NCBI RefSeq assembly: GCF_006442205.1
Contig: NZ_VFVR01000011.1
Coordinates: 1 to 64,000, forward strand
Direction: 5' to 3'
From: Mesorhizobium sp. B2-3-12
GTDB taxonomy: Bacteria; Pseudomonadota; Alphaproteobacteria; Rhizobiales; Rhizobiaceae
Length of the DNA stretch: 64,000 bases
Part shown: one piece after another, positions 55,226 through 63,352 of the stretch
Position numbering within the stretch: the first letter of the stretch is position 1
Layout: every line of letters starts with the position of its first letter
Notes under the pieces: model-generated
What the model was told of the DNA's origin: nothing
The model's database searches: none
Seen by the model: only the letters and a program-made list of their open reading frames with translations
Program-made: the position numbers and the translations under genes

Positions 55226-56755
55226 TTATCGCCTGGACCACGCCAGCCAGTGCGCCGCCAGGCGCCTGCGCAACGAGGTGAGGCGTGTCCGCCTGTAGGC
55301 GTCGCCCGCCATCTTGATGCCTTGCGCCTGTGTCGGGAAGGGATGGATGACGTCGGCCAACGCATGCAGTCCCATGCCCGATCTGATGGCCAGCGTCACC
55401 GCGTTGATCATCTCCCCGGCATGGCTGGCGACGACCGTCGCTCCAAGGATGCGGTCGGACCCTTCCCTGACATGGATCTTGACGAACCCTTCCTCCTCGC
55501 CATCCATCACGGCGCGGGCGACATCGTGCATCAGCACCGTATAGGTCTTGACCGGAATGCCGTTGCGCCGCGCCTCCAGGGGATAGAGGCCGACATGGGC
55601 GATCTCCGGATCGGTATAGGTGCACCAGGGAACGACGAGTTCGCTGAGCCTTTCGCGGCCACGAAACAGGGCATTGCGCACGACGATGCGCGCCGTTGCC
55701 TCGGCGGTGTGGGTGAACTTGTATTCGAGGCAGACGTCGCCCGCCGCGTAGACATGGGGGTTGGTGGTTCGCAGATGATCGTCGACCTTGATGCCTTTGG
55801 CGTCATGGGCAACGCCGGCCTCGTCGAGGCCCAGCCCATCGACATTGGGCGAACGGCCGACGCCGGTGATGATCTCGTCGACGGAGATCGTCGTCGTGTC
55901 GCCGTCCCGCATCAGGTCGGCGACCTTGGCGGCACCTTCCCTGCGCACCGCCACCACTTCGGTGTTCAGGCGGACCTCGACCCCTTCGCGGGCCAGCGCG
56001 TCGGAGAGGATCTGCGCGGCGTCGCGTTCCTCGCCGGGCAGGAACATCGGCTCGCTCTGCGCCAGTATGACCTTGGCGCCGAGCATGCAGAAGGCCTGCG
56101 CCGTTTCGCAGCCAAGCGGCCCGCCGCCGATGACGAGTAGCCGCGGCGGGCATTGCGTCAGGTCGAACATCGTCTCGTTGCTGAGGTAACCCGCTTCGAC
56201 CAGCCCCGGAATGGCGGGGAAGGCCGGACGGGCTCCCGTTGCAATCAGCGCCTTCTTGAAATGCAACGTGCTCTGCGCGACCCTGACCGTGTCGGGTCCG
56301 GCAAACCGCGCTTCGCCGAAATAGAGGTCGATCCCCTCCGAAACCAGGCTCGCGGCGGAATCGGCTCGGCTGAGCCGCCGCCGGATTTGCCGCATCCGTG
56401 TCATTGCCCGTTGAAAGTCGACGCGAAGATGGTTCGGCGGGTCGCCGCCGAAGCTCTCGGCATCGCGCATGTCGGCATAGAGCCTGGCCGTGCGGATGAT
56501 CGACTTCGACGGAATGCCGCCGACATTGATGCAGGCGCCGCCGAGCAGCCCGCGCTCGATCAGGGCCACCTTCGCGCCAAGGCTCGCGGCGTCGCGCGCG
56601 GCGGTCAATCCGGCCGGCCCGGCACCGATGACGACGAGATTGTAGGGACCGTTCGGGGTCGGGTTCTTCCAGCGCGGGGGATGCGCGCTCCTGATCAGTT
56701 CGACGTCGTTGCGGTCGACCGGGAAGGCGGCGGCTCTCGTCGGCTCAAGCGCCAT
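55226..56755 (-). CDS. disulfide-reductase-family flavoprotein lacking the second redox cysteine
   Basis: 509 residues, pyridine-nucleotide disulfide oxidoreductase (class I; MerA/Lpd-like). An N-terminal ~37-residue stretch, FAD site VVIGAGPAGLTAARDA, NAD site LLVIGGGPLGCETAQAF, and the second FAD motif HVYAAGDVCL are intact. The redox motif should read C-x4-C, but here it is GGACINVGGIPSKS: Cys75 is present and position 80 is Gly (GGC; a Cys would be TGC). The C-terminal pair is HPFPTQAQ instead of HPxPTxxE. It may be a dehydrogenase or oxidase. GGAGGG precedes the ATG; it overlaps the glycosidase gene by 11 bases. Confidence 0.82.
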   Translation of the reverse strand: MALEPTRAAAFPVDRNDVELIRSAHPPRWKNPTPNGPYNLVVIGAGPAGLTAARDAASLGAKVALIERGLLGGACINVGGIPSKSIIRTARLYADMRDAESFGGDPPNHLRVDFQRAMTRMRQIRRRLSRADSAASLVSEGIDLYFGEARFAGPDTVRVAQSTLHFKKALIATGARPAFPAIPGLVEAGYLSNETMFDLTQCPPRLLVIGGGPLGCETAQAFCMLGAKVILAQSEPMFLPGEERDAAQILSDALAREGVEVRLNTEVVAVRREGAAKVADLMRDGDTTTISVDEIITGVGRSPNVDGLGLDEAGVAHDAKGIKVDDHLRTTNPHVYAAGDVCLEYKFTHTAEATARIVVRNALFRGRERLSELVVPWCTYTDPEIAHVGLYPLEARRNGIPVKTYTVLMHDVARAVMDGEEEGFVKIHVREGSDRILGATVVASHAGEMINAVTLAIRSGMGLHALADVIHPFPTQAQGIKMAGDAYRRTRLTSLRRRLAAHWLAWSRR

Positions 56756-58085
56756 CGCGCCCTCCTGATGCCGGCCGCGACAGCCATCCGCCGGTGAAGC
56801 CGGCCTTGTCCAGGCCGCGGCGGATATGGGGATTGGAACGCATCAGCTCCCAGATCAGGCCGGAACGGTGGTTTTCGATCATCATCACCGCTATGCCCTG
56901 GTCCAGACCGTAATGGCCTTCCGACACCCAGCCATCGCGGCCGAATTTCCGCCGGTTGGCCAATGTCGGATTGAACCCGCTCGGCAGCCGGAAATTGTCC
57001 ATCACCTCCGGGTAACGATCGGCGAGGTGGCGCATCGCCGCCAGGCAGATGTCGGGCGCGAAAGGCAATGACGCCGGATAGGACCATGGCGCGATCGTCC
57101 CGTCATCCGGCCCAAAAGGCGCGCCGCGGGCGGCATAGCCGGAAAAGCGGTGGGTCCGCCGCTCAACGCTGGCGCGGAAGCCGCCCGGTCCGTCCCCGGC
57201 TGAAAGGCCCCACAGGTTCTCGCCATAGCCGTCAAACCCGTAAGGATTGTGCCTTGCGTAATCACGGTGAAGGTATGTCGCGCGGCGGCTGTTTTCGAAA
57301 TAGTCCGAATTCTTCTCGCGCATGAAAGCGTCGCGGATGCCGGCGAAATCGATCCAGGCATGCGAGAACTGGTGCATGAACAGCGGCCCGCCATAGAGCA
57401 CGTCGTGGCCGTAGATGTTTTCCCACTGGTAGGTCGCCGTCCAGGCCTCGTAGCTGTCGTCCGACGTCGGGCGATCCGGTGAGGCCATGGACAGCACATA
57501 GAGGATCGTCGCCTCGTTGTAGCCTTCCCAGCCATAATGCAGAAAGCCGCTCCTGGGCTTCCAGCCTTGGCGGAGCGTCGGGCTGCTGCCTTGCGCCCAT
57601 CGCCAGTCGACGCGCCTGTAGAGCGCCTCGGCCAGCTGGCGGATTTCGGCCTCGTCGTCATTGTCGCCGGAAAAATAGGCGCCCGCCACCAGCATGCCGG
57701 CGATCAGCAGGGCGGTATCCACCATCGACAGTTCGCAGCGCCAGACCCGCAAACCGGTGCGCATGTCGAGGAAGTGGTAGTAGAAACCCTTGTGGCCGGT
57801 GACGTCGTGGCCACTGCCTTGCGTGCTGGCCTGGAAAAAACGTAGCGCCGCAAGGGTCAGCCGGGCAGCCGCGTCGCGTGCCATCCAGCCACGTTCGACG
57901 CCGATCGGATAGCAGGACAGGGCGAAACCGACGACGGCGATGCTGCACGGTGAATTCGGTCGCGACGTGTCGGCGACCAGCCCGTTGTCGGGGTTCACAT
58001 TCTCCAGGAAATAGCCGAAGGCGGCGCGTTGATAGCGGTCCAGCAATTCGTCATCGGCCAGCGCGGCGGGATCTGCTCTAAGCAA
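56745..58085 (-). CDS. glucoamylase-domain (PF10091, GH144/GH189-like) glycosidase
   Basis: About 446 residues. Motifs TQGSGHDVTGHKGFYYHFLDM, GFLHYGWEGYNEATILYVLSM, YGGPLFMHQFSHAWIDFAGIRDAFM, NPYGFDGYGENLWGLSAGDGPGGF and GLDQGIAVMMIENHRSGLIWELM are typical of the glycoamylase fold found in endo-beta-1,2-glucanases and in the C-terminus of rhizobial cyclic beta-1,2-glucan synthase. A link to beta-glucan is inferred. The start is uncertain: TTG 58085 with GGAG ten bases upstream, or ATG 58139 inside the upstream gene. Confidence 0.75.
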   Translation of the reverse strand: MLRADPAALADDELLDRYQRAAFGYFLENVNPDNGLVADTSRPNSPCSIAVVGFALSCYPIGVERGWMARDAAARLTLAALRFFQASTQGSGHDVTGHKGFYYHFLDMRTGLRVWRCELSMVDTALLIAGMLVAGAYFSGDNDDEAEIRQLAEALYRRVDWRWAQGSSPTLRQGWKPRSGFLHYGWEGYNEATILYVLSMASPDRPTSDDSYEAWTATYQWENIYGHDVLYGGPLFMHQFSHAWIDFAGIRDAFMREKNSDYFENSRRATYLHRDYARHNPYGFDGYGENLWGLSAGDGPGGFRASVERRTHRFSGYAARGAPFGPDDGTIAPWSYPASLPFAPDICLAAMRHLADRYPEVMDNFRLPSGFNPTLANRRKFGRDGWVSEGHYGLDQGIAVMMIENHRSGLIWELMRSNPHIRRGLDKAGFTGGWLSRPASGGRDGA

Positions 58086-59556
58086 ACGACAAACACTCCA
58101 GCCTGATGGCCGCAACGCCCTGCGCAGGTACGGTGACATCGAACAGAACGGTATGATCGCTAAAGGCGATCGCTTGCGCCTGTTCCGGCATCGCAGAGGC
58201 CGCATGCAAATGCTCTACCATTGCTGGGCTCAGGTAATCTGGACTTCCCATTGTCAACCATAGCGCCTTGGGGTTGGCATTTGCTGCATCGACGCGTCGG
58301 ATAGTCGCCGTGCCGGGCTGCCGTGCATTCTCAAGATGAATATGCACGGTCTCGTTCGCGATCGGATGCCGAGGCAAGGCGAAGTTGGAAATCAGCACGG
58401 TCAACGAATTTCCGTCGCGCACACACCAACTGTCGACGGTGGGGTGATTGCCTTGCGTGGACAGGATTTCGGTTCCAAGGCCATGCAGCATTTCGAAGGC
58501 ACGGTAAGCCGGTTTGGCGACGCCGTGAAGGTTCATCAGGCCGAAACCGCCATGAAAGGGCCGGGATGGAAAATAATTCTCTTCGAAAATATCCGAAAAC
58601 GTCCAGTAGCTGTAGCCCTGAACCAGCCCTTTCGCCTCCATGACCGTCTTGATGATGAACGCGGCGGCATAAGGCTCGTCGTGCATGTGGTCGCGCGGGT
58701 TCGACGATGTGCACCATTCGGTGTAGTAGAGCGGGCGGTCGCCTGCCTGCCGTCGCGCGGTGCGCGCTTCCTCGCGCAGGACGCTTCGCCTGCTTTTCGA
58801 GAGCTGGGCTTCGGTGTCGTCGCCAGGCTGGCCGAAGGCATCGGTTGGATAATGGTGGGTGCTGACGAAGTCCGCGGGAAGGCTGTTCTGGCCACAGTAA
58901 GCGATGAACTCATCGATCCAGGCATTGTCGGCCGTGGCTGGTCCGCCGACCTTCAACTGCGTGTCAACGGATTTGATAGCTCTTGCCGTGTAAGCGTATA
59001 GCTTGAAATAGTCATCCTGTTTGCCGCTGCCGAACGCCTTGAGATTGGGCTCATTCCAGACCTCAAAGAACCATTGCCGCACTTCGTCGAGGCCGTAGCG
59101 ATCAACCCAGTGAGCGACGAGCTTCGAAATCAGCGTCGACCACTGATCGTAGTCCTTCGGTGCGCTGACATTGGCGCGATAGCGGAAGGCTATCTTTCCG
59201 GACGACGACAGCATTGTCGGCATGAAGCTCAGCTCGACGAAGGGGCGCATGCCGATCGACAGCAGGAAATCGAAGATTTGATCGGCATTGAAGAACGAAT
59301 AGAGCGGCTGGTCGTCCTGGTCGATGAGCGTGCCCATGTCGTCGTCGAGCAACCCGTGAAAACGGACGTGGCGAAAGCCGAGTTCGTCGTGCGCCCGGCG
59401 CATCTGCGCCTGCCAATCCGCGCGCAGGGCGAGCGTCGCGTGGCCGCTGCCGATCGTATGTTCCCAGAAATGGGGGAATTCCTCGCCCTGGACGCCGAGA
59501 TCGCAGCGAAAAGTTGCCCGTGGAACTGTCTGAAATGGCTGCTCTAAACATTCCAT
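58078..59556 (-). CDS. GH39-type glycoside hydrolase (beta-xylosidase-like)
   Basis: 492 residues, TIM-barrel glycosidase of clan GH-A. The acid/base glutamate is in FFEVWNEPN (Glu169), and the nucleophile is in LYYTEWCTS (Glu280); a C-terminal beta-rich part follows from about residue 390. No signal peptide is visible, so it is probably cytoplasmic. It overlaps the glucoamylase-like gene by a few bases, suggesting an operon. The sugar specificity (xyloside, iduronide, other) cannot be read. Confidence 0.82.
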   Translation of the reverse strand: MECLEQPFQTVPRATFRCDLGVQGEEFPHFWEHTIGSGHATLALRADWQAQMRRAHDELGFRHVRFHGLLDDDMGTLIDQDDQPLYSFFNADQIFDFLLSIGMRPFVELSFMPTMLSSSGKIAFRYRANVSAPKDYDQWSTLISKLVAHWVDRYGLDEVRQWFFEVWNEPNLKAFGSGKQDDYFKLYAYTARAIKSVDTQLKVGGPATADNAWIDEFIAYCGQNSLPADFVSTHHYPTDAFGQPGDDTEAQLSKSRRSVLREEARTARRQAGDRPLYYTEWCTSSNPRDHMHDEPYAAAFIIKTVMEAKGLVQGYSYWTFSDIFEENYFPSRPFHGGFGLMNLHGVAKPAYRAFEMLHGLGTEILSTQGNHPTVDSWCVRDGNSLTVLISNFALPRHPIANETVHIHLENARQPGTATIRRVDAANANPKALWLTMGSPDYLSPAMVEHLHAASAMPEQAQAIAFSDHTVLFDVTVPAQGVAAIRLECLSFA

Positions 59557-59617
59557 CGCTGACTATACGCCGGCCCTGACATATTCGTTGCCTGCTCACG
59601 CGGATTTGTAGTTGCCC

Positions 59618-60370
59618 TCAGTAAGTGGCGCGGCCGCCGGACACGTCGAACACCGCACCCGTGGTGAACGAGCATTCCTCGGAGGCGATCCATGCGATCA
59701 GCGCCGCCACTTCCTCGACCTCGCCGAAGCGCGCCATCGGTATCTTGGACAGCATGAAGTCGATGTGCTCCTGGCTCATCTGCTTGAAGATGGCGGTGCG
59801 CACGGCCGCCGGCGTCACGCAATTGACCGTCACCTTGGTCTTGGCCAGTTCCTTGCCGAGCGACTTGGTCAGGCCGATCACCGCCGCCTTCGAGGTGCTG
59901 TAGGCGGAGGCGTTGGGGTTGCCTTCCTTGCCGGCGATCGACGCGATGTTGACGATGCGGCCATAGTTGCGCTCGAGCATGTGCGGCACCAGCGCCTTGT
60001 TGCAGTAGAAGACGCCGTTGATGTTGATGTCGATGACCCCACGCCAATCCTCGGCCGAATAGGCCCAGGTCGTCATGTTCGGGCCGGTGATGGCTGCGCT
60101 GGTGACAAGGATGTCGACGCCGCCGAGGGCCTCGATCGTCGATTGCGCGGCAGCCTCCACGCTTGCCGCATCGGCAACGTCCAACGTCACCCCATGCAGG
60201 GAGGTAATGACGGCTTTCGCCTGTTCGATCTGCGCGGGATCGCGATCCCAGACGCTGACGCGCCCGCCTTCGTCGACGATCCTCTGGGCGACCGCGAGCC
60301 CGATGCCCGAGGCGCCGCCGGTAATCACCGCCGACCGGCCGGCGAAGCGTCCCGCGAAATTCATCGGCAT
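59618..60370 (-). CDS. SDR oxidoreductase, paralogue of the SDR at 23907-24653
   Basis: 250 residues: VITGGASGIGLAVAQRI cofactor loop, TSAAITGPN, catalytic SIAGKEGNPNASAYSTSK, and C-terminus FDVSGGRATY. The stretch from GRIVNIAS to the end is almost the same as in the SDR at 23907-24653. It lies 61 bases upstream of the GH39 gene and 124 bases downstream of the IclR gene, on the same strand as both. Substrate unknown. Confidence 0.78.
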   Translation of the reverse strand: MPMNFAGRFAGRSAVITGGASGIGLAVAQRIVDEGGRVSVWDRDPAQIEQAKAVITSLHGVTLDVADAASVEAAAQSTIEALGGVDILVTSAAITGPNMTTWAYSAEDWRGVIDININGVFYCNKALVPHMLERNYGRIVNIASIAGKEGNPNASAYSTSKAAVIGLTKSLGKELAKTKVTVNCVTPAAVRTAIFKQMSQEHIDFMLSKIPMARFGEVEEVAALIAWIASEECSFTTGAVFDVSGGRATY

Positions 60371-60494
60371 GTTGTTCTCCCGTCCATGTTGGCTGAAGCC
60401 TGCACGCGTGATGGCCCGTCATCGGGACTGTGAGGTGACCGCCGGCCGACTTCAAGCCGGCATGCGGCCGGATCGTCTGGGCCAACCGGCCCGA

Positions 60495-61385
60495 TTACGG
60501 CGTGCTTCCCTCGAGCTGGTCGCGCAGTGCTTCCACCATCGCCACCAGCGCCGGGCCGATTTCGGCATGCGCGCGGGTCTCGGTGATGATTTCGCCGATG
60601 CCGCCGCAGGTGATGGCGACCAGCGGCGAGCCGTCACGCGGACGGAACGGCACGCCGACCGCGTGGATATAGCTGTGCCAAGCCCCGAACGAGGTCACGT
60701 AGCCGAGCCGCGCATGCTGGGCGATGGCGTCCTCGATCGCCGTCGCTATCATCGCGGCCTTGTCCGGCTCCGCCTCCTGCAGCGCCCGCACGAGACTGGC
60801 TCGCTCGTCGGGCAAAAGTCCTGCCGCGTAGGCCAGTCCCATAGAGGTCTTCCAGATCGGCAGGTACGAGCCTGGATTGAGCCGCAGCGTCACCAGGCTC
60901 TCCGACCGGCAATTGGCGAGGTAGACCATGTTGAGGCTGTCGCGCGTGCCGATCGCCACTGCCGCGCCGGTCAGGTCAGCCAGGGGCTGCATCAGCGGCC
61001 GCGCGATGTGGACGACGGCACTGGAGCTCAGCGCCGAATAGCCGAGCGCCACGGTCGCCGGCCCAAGGCTGTAGCGGCCGAGCTCCTTGTCGTAGAGGAG
61101 ATAGCCGAGTGCGCTCAGCGTATAAGAGATGCGCGACACCGTGGCCTTCGGCAGACCGGTGCGCGCGATGATGTCCTGGTTGCCGAGCGAGGTGTCGCCC
61201 GGCCGGAAGGCGCGCAATATGCCGAGGCCGCGCACCAGCGACGAGGAAAGCTGCGCGCCTTCACCGTCAAGTTCGGCCTCATCCCGGGTCGCTCGCTTGC
61301 GCACGCTGGTGGTCTTTCTGGCGGAGTGTCCACCTGTCAGGCCGGTGCCTCCGGCGGTACAGTCAAAAATGAAATTAAATTCCAT
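60495..61385 (-). CDS. IclR-family regulator
   Basis: 296 residues if started at ATG 61385. The winged helix is SLVRGLGILRAF...LGNQDIIARTGLPKATVSRISYTLSALGYLLYD, and the effector domain starts about residue 120. Length from a GTG at 61304 (269 residues) would be more typical, and the ATG lies directly beside the promoter-like palindrome, so the start is uncertain. It diverges from the oligopeptide-type importer and precedes the SDR, and probably controls both. Confidence 0.83.
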   Translation of the reverse strand: MEFNFIFDCTAGGTGLTGGHSARKTTSVRKRATRDEAELDGEGAQLSSSLVRGLGILRAFRPGDTSLGNQDIIARTGLPKATVSRISYTLSALGYLLYDKELGRYSLGPATVALGYSALSSSAVVHIARPLMQPLADLTGAAVAIGTRDSLNMVYLANCRSESLVTLRLNPGSYLPIWKTSMGLAYAAGLLPDERASLVRALQEAEPDKAAMIATAIEDAIAQHARLGYVTSFGAWHSYIHAVGVPFRPRDGSPLVAITCGGIGEIITETRAHAEIGPALVAMVEALRDQLEGSTP

Positions 61386-61387
61386 TT

Positions 61388-61420
61388 ATATTGACAGCGG
61401 CTTTTGCAGCCTGTCAATAT
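61388..61420. promoter_or_regulatory. palindromic divergent promoter/operator between IclR and ABC genes
   Basis: ATATTGACAG (61388-61397) and CTGTCAATAT (61411-61420), perfectly complementary 10-base arms with a 13-base spacer. Each arm contains a consensus -35 TTGACA (plus: 61391-61396; minus: 61412-61417) and a CAATAT/TCAATA -10-like element at the other side, 17-18 bases away. Thus two opposite promoters would overlap in one operator, a likely IclR site. Confidence 0.6.
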
Positions 61421-61488
61421 GTCCCCTCGATGGCATCTTCCAGCGCCTTGTGCCATCTTACGAAGCCCGTCCTTGTGAAGGTAGCCAC

Positions 61489-62502
61489 GTGTCCCGCTAT
61501 ATTTTGCGCCGGCTTATCGCGATGCCGTTCCTGGTGCTCGGCATCGTCACCATCGCTTTCCTGATCACCACGGTGACCAAGGGCGATCCGCTGACCGCGA
61601 TCGTCGCCGAACAGCAGATGAACAATCCCGAAGTGGTCGCCGCCGCCAAGGCGCGCTGGGGTTTGGATCGGTCCTTGCCGGAACGCTATATGATATATCT
61701 TGGCAATTTGATGAGCGGCGACCTCGGTACGTCCTTCATCACCAAGCGCAATGTCGGCACCGATATTCTCTACCGCTTGCCGGCAACGCTCGAACTGGTT
61801 TTCGCCGCCATGATCTTCGGCACCACGCTCGGCATTGTGCTCGGCGTGCTCGCCGCTTATTTCCGCAACAGCCTGATCGACCACGGCGCGCGGCTGTTCG
61901 CCTTGTTCGGCTCGTCGCTGCCGGTGTTCTGGTCGGGTCTCGGCCTGCTCTTCATCTTCTCGGTCATGTTGAACTGGCTGCCGGGGCCGGGCAGGCTGGA
62001 TGCCCGCCTGCCGCTGCCGCCCGGCATCACCGGTTTCCTCACCATTGATTCGTTACTGGCCGGCAACCTCACTGTCTTCAAGGATGCGCTGTGGCATCTG
62101 CTTTTGCCGGCCTTCGTGCTCGGCTGGACGGTGTCGGGAACCATATCGCGGCTGGTGCGCGCCAACATGCTGGACGTGATGAGCCGCGAATTCGTGCTCA
62201 CCGCGCGCGCCAAGGGAGCGAGCGAATTCCGCGTCGTCATCGTGCACGCGCTGCGCAACACAATGGTGCCGACCCTGACCGTCATCGGCTATTCCTTCGC
62301 CTATCTGATTACTGGCGCGGTGCTGACCGAGACCATCTTTTCCTGGCCGGGCATGGGTTCCTATGCCGTCGAGGCGGCGCGCGCGCTCGATTTTCCGGCC
62401 ATCATCGGCGTCACCATCGTCGGCGGCCTCGCCTTCCTGGTCACCAACCTCGTCACCGACATCCTCTACGTCGTGGCCAACCCGCGCGTCAGGCTGAGCT
62501 AG
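61489..62502 (+). CDS. dipeptide/oligopeptide-type ABC permease (DppB-like)
   Basis: 337 residues. RYILRRLIAMPFLVLGIVTIAFL, SFITKRNVGTDILYRLPATLELVFAA, the coupling loop FVLTARAKGASEFRVVIVHALRN and TETIFSWPGMGSYAVEAARALDFPAIIG are DppB/OppB motifs. GTG 61489 has GAAGG seven bases upstream. First gene of an importer running to the right edge. Such systems carry peptides, but many rhizobial ones carry sugars or opines. Confidence 0.88.
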   Translation: MSRYILRRLIAMPFLVLGIVTIAFLITTVTKGDPLTAIVAEQQMNNPEVVAAAKARWGLDRSLPERYMIYLGNLMSGDLGTSFITKRNVGTDILYRLPATLELVFAAMIFGTTLGIVLGVLAAYFRNSLIDHGARLFALFGSSLPVFWSGLGLLFIFSVMLNWLPGPGRLDARLPLPPGITGFLTIDSLLAGNLTVFKDALWHLLLPAFVLGWTVSGTISRLVRANMLDVMSREFVLTARAKGASEFRVVIVHALRNTMVPTLTVIGYSFAYLITGAVLTETIFSWPGMGSYAVEAARALDFPAIIGVTIVGGLAFLVTNLVTDILYVVANPRVRLS

Positions 62503-62506
62503 CGCC

Positions 62507-63349
62507 ATGACGGCAGTCGTCACGAAATCCCGTTCCGCCGCCATTCCCGAGTGGCTGACCGCGCCCTTGGTCATCGGCACGGTCGTCATCCTGTTCTGGC
62601 TGTTCATGACCGTGTTCGCCAATCTGGTCGTGCAGTTCGATCCGCTCGAAATGGTGGCGCGCCGCCTGCAGCCGCCGAGTTGGGCGCATTGGCTGGGTAC
62701 CGACGCGCTGGGCCGAGATGTGCTCGCCCGCACTCTTCACGGTGCGGCGCATTCGCTGCCGATCGCGGTCCTGGTCGTTGTCTCGGCCGTCGTCATCGGC
62801 TCGCTGCTAGGCGCGATTTCCGGTTTCGTCGGCGGCCTGACCGGCGCGGCGATCATGCGTCTCGTCGACGTCACCCTGTCCTTCCCGCCGATGCTTTTGG
62901 CCATGGCCGTCGCCGCCTCGCTGGGGCCGGGCCTTGGCAATGCGGCCATCGCCATGGAGCTGGTCTGGTGGCCGGTCTATGCCCGGCTGATGCGGGCGCA
63001 GGTGCTGGAGGTGAAGGAGCGCGAACATGTCGAGGCGGCGATCGCCGCCGGTGCCAGGCCGAGCCGCGTCCTGTTCAAGCATATTCTGCCGCTCTGCTGG
63101 ACCCCGGTGCTGATCAGCGCCACCATGGATCTCGGCCAGGTCGTGCTGCTCGCCGCATCGCTCAGCTTCATCGGCCTTGGCGCGACGCCACCGACGCCCG
63201 AATGGGGCTCGATGATCTCCGACGGCGCCGTGCATTTCTATCAATGGTGGATCGCTTTCGGCCCCGGCGTCGCCATCCTCACCATCGTGCTCGGCTTCAA
63301 TTTCATAGGCGACGGTCTGCGCGACATTCTCGATCCAAGGTCGGACTAG
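62507..63349 (+). CDS. dipeptide/oligopeptide-type ABC permease (DppC-like)
   Basis: 280 residues. LGTDALGRDVLARTLHGAAHSL (DppC signature), the EAA-type loop HVEAAIAAGARPSRVLFKHILP and ATPPTPEWGSMISDGAVHFYQWWIAFGPGVAI are characteristic. It follows the DppB-like gene by four bases and pairs with it. Confidence 0.9.
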   Translation: MTAVVTKSRSAAIPEWLTAPLVIGTVVILFWLFMTVFANLVVQFDPLEMVARRLQPPSWAHWLGTDALGRDVLARTLHGAAHSLPIAVLVVVSAVVIGSLLGAISGFVGGLTGAAIMRLVDVTLSFPPMLLAMAVAASLGPGLGNAAIAMELVWWPVYARLMRAQVLEVKEREHVEAAIAAGARPSRVLFKHILPLCWTPVLISATMDLGQVVLLAASLSFIGLGATPPTPEWGSMISDGAVHFYQWWIAFGPGVAILTIVLGFNFIGDGLRDILDPRSD

Positions 63350-63352
63350 GCG

